This document shows, piece by piece, positions 39,585-40,620 of a DNA stretch of 40,620 nt (position 1 is the first letter of the stretch; every line of letters begins with the position of its first letter). The stretch covers positions 1-40,620 of the forward strand of contig JBGPOP010000039.1 in assembly GCA_041488095.1 (NCBI GenBank), given 5' to 3'. The stretch is from DASYPQ01 sp041488095 (GTDB lineage Bacteria > Planctomycetota > UBA1135 > GCA-002686595). The position numbers and the translations under genes were made by a program. The notes under the pieces were generated by a model, which worked only from the letters and a program-made list of their open reading frames with translations, was not told the DNA's origin and did no database searches.

Positions 39585-40620
39585 ATGACCGAGACCATCT
39601 ACACGCGCGTCAACGACTACGGCAGCGTCACGATCAGCCTGGCCTCGCCCGAGGACATCCGCTCCTGGTCCTACGGCGAGGTCAAGAAGCCCGAGACGAT
39701 CAACTACCGCACCTACCGCCCCGAGCGCGACGGCCTGTTCTGCGAGCGCATCTTCGGTCCCGAGAAGGACTGGGAGTGCTTCTGCGGCAAGTACAAGGGC
39801 ATCAAGCACAAGGGCATCGTGTGCGACAAGTGCGGGGTGATGATCACGCACAGCCGCGTGCGCAGGAAGCGCATGGGACACATCAACCTGGCCGCTCCGG
39901 TCGCGCACATCTGGTTCTTCAAGGCCATGCCCTCGCGCCTGGGCAACCTCCTGGGCATGAAGGTCAGCAACCTGGAGCGCGTGGTCTACTTCCAGGACTA
40001 CGTGGTCGTCGACCCGGGCGACACGCCGCTCGAGGAGCACCAGCTCCTGACCGAGGACGAGTTCCGGCAGTCGCGCGCCAAGTACGGCTCGGAATTCGAC
40101 GCCGACATGGGCGCGGAGGCGGTCAAGAAGATCCTGCGCCGCCTGGATCTCCAGAAGCTCTCCCAGGAGCTGCGCGAGGAGCTGCTCTCGACCCGCAGCA
40201 AGCAGCGCATGAAGGACATCATCAAGCGCCTGCGCACGGTCGAGATGCTGCGCGACTCGAACAACAACCCCGAGTGGGTCATCCTGGACGTGATCCCGGT
40301 GATCCCGCCCGACCTGCGCCCGCTCGTGCTCCTCGACTCGGGCAACTTCGCCACCAGCGACCTGAACGACCTCTACCGGCGCCTGATCAACCGCAACAAC
40401 CGCCTCAAGAAGCTGCTCGACCTCAACGCGCCCGAGGTCATCATCCGCAACGAGAAGCGCATGCTGCAGCAGTCGGTCGACGCGCTCTTCGACAACGGCC
40501 GCTGCCGCCGCCCCGTGCAGGGCACGGTCAACCGCCCCCTCAAGGAGAAGCAGCTCCTCACGGAGGAGCAGTACCGCGAGGCGCGCGAGCGCTACCGCGA
40601 GGACTTCGAGGCGGACATGG
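39585..40620 (+). CDS. rpoC: RNA polymerase beta' subunit, N-terminal part (partial)
   Basis: The frame runs from ATG 39585 past the window edge (345 codons seen). The zinc-ribbon cysteines (CFCGKYKG..., VCDKCGVM), the FCERIFGP motif, MGHINLAAPVAHIWFFK and DVIPVIPPDLRPLVLLDSG are normal. An insertion of the QLLTE type lies at residues 148-175. After RPLK at 317-320, where RpoC should continue SLxDxxKGKxGRFRxNLLGKRVDYSGRS, the sequence instead reads EKQLLTEEQYREARERY..., a second diverged copy of residues 148-175 (about 54% identical, no gaps). It may be a true insertion, a duplication or a misassembly. Confidence 0.93.
   Translation, partial: MTETIYTRVNDYGSVTISLASPEDIRSWSYGEVKKPETINYRTYRPERDGLFCERIFGPEKDWECFCGKYKGIKHKGIVCDKCGVMITHSRVRRKRMGHINLAAPVAHIWFFKAMPSRLGNLLGMKVSNLERVVYFQDYVVVDPGDTPLEEHQLLTEDEFRQSRAKYGSEFDADMGAEAVKKILRRLDLQKLSQELREELLSTRSKQRMKDIIKRLRTVEMLRDSNNNPEWVILDVIPVIPPDLRPLVLLDSGNFATSDLNDLYRRLINRNNRLKKLLDLNAPEVIIRNEKRMLQQSVDALFDNGRCRRPVQGTVNRPLKEKQLLTEEQYREARERYREDFEADM

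Overview
The window reads as chromosomal DNA of a high-GC bacterium, most likely a member of the Planctomycetota. Support for that placement: a SecD-SecF fusion, an L-aspartate oxidase with a long N-terminal lead-in before its FAD motif, an EF-Tu whose switch I lacks the usual RGITI motif, an RpoC insertion of the QLLTE..Y..A type, and many starts without a visible Shine-Dalgarno. No 16S rRNA is present, so the phylum call is an inference.

Layout. (1) 1-2466: the 3' part of a 23S rRNA gene, a spacer, 5S rRNA and a strong terminator. (2) 2473-3370, minus strand: lexA, preceded by a 28-residue single-span membrane ORF and a GTTC-N7-GTTC repeat that resembles a LexA operator. (3) 3596-6700: nadB and hflX, then a heavily structured non-coding stretch. 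(4) 6956-11908, minus: trmD, rplS, secDF and a LysM membrane protein (translation and export). (5) 12010-12597: riboflavin synthase. (6) 12594-16892, minus: an MCE/Mla-type lipid transport operon (repeat-rich lipoprotein, permease, ATPase, MCE protein). (7) 17046-20768: trpS, two lipoprotein genes overlapping into dtd, and an HU/IHF gene with a clear promoter. (8) 20786-29684: cystathionine gamma-lyase/synthase, a GT-C membrane protein, a MutS2 without its Smr domain, an 85-codon membrane ORF with an in-frame UGA, a receiver-domain protein, aroC and a TPR membrane protein. (9) 29747-40620: tRNA-Thr, tRNA-Tyr, tRNA-Gly, tRNA-Thr, tuf, rpmG, secE, nusG, rplK, rplA, rplJ, rplL, rpoB and the start of rpoC, the widely conserved translation/transcription cluster.

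Most genes are housekeeping. The parts that stand out are: a candidate tiny selenoprotein at 25903-26160 (Cys-UGA, open frame on both sides, SECIS-like hairpin 20 nt after the UGA); the small membrane ORF next to lexA; the WP-motif repeat lipoprotein joined to the MCE transporter; an internal codon-usage switch with loss of the Smr domain in mutS2; and an rpoC reading frame that, just before the window edge, replaces a universally conserved segment with a second diverged copy of an upstream segment.
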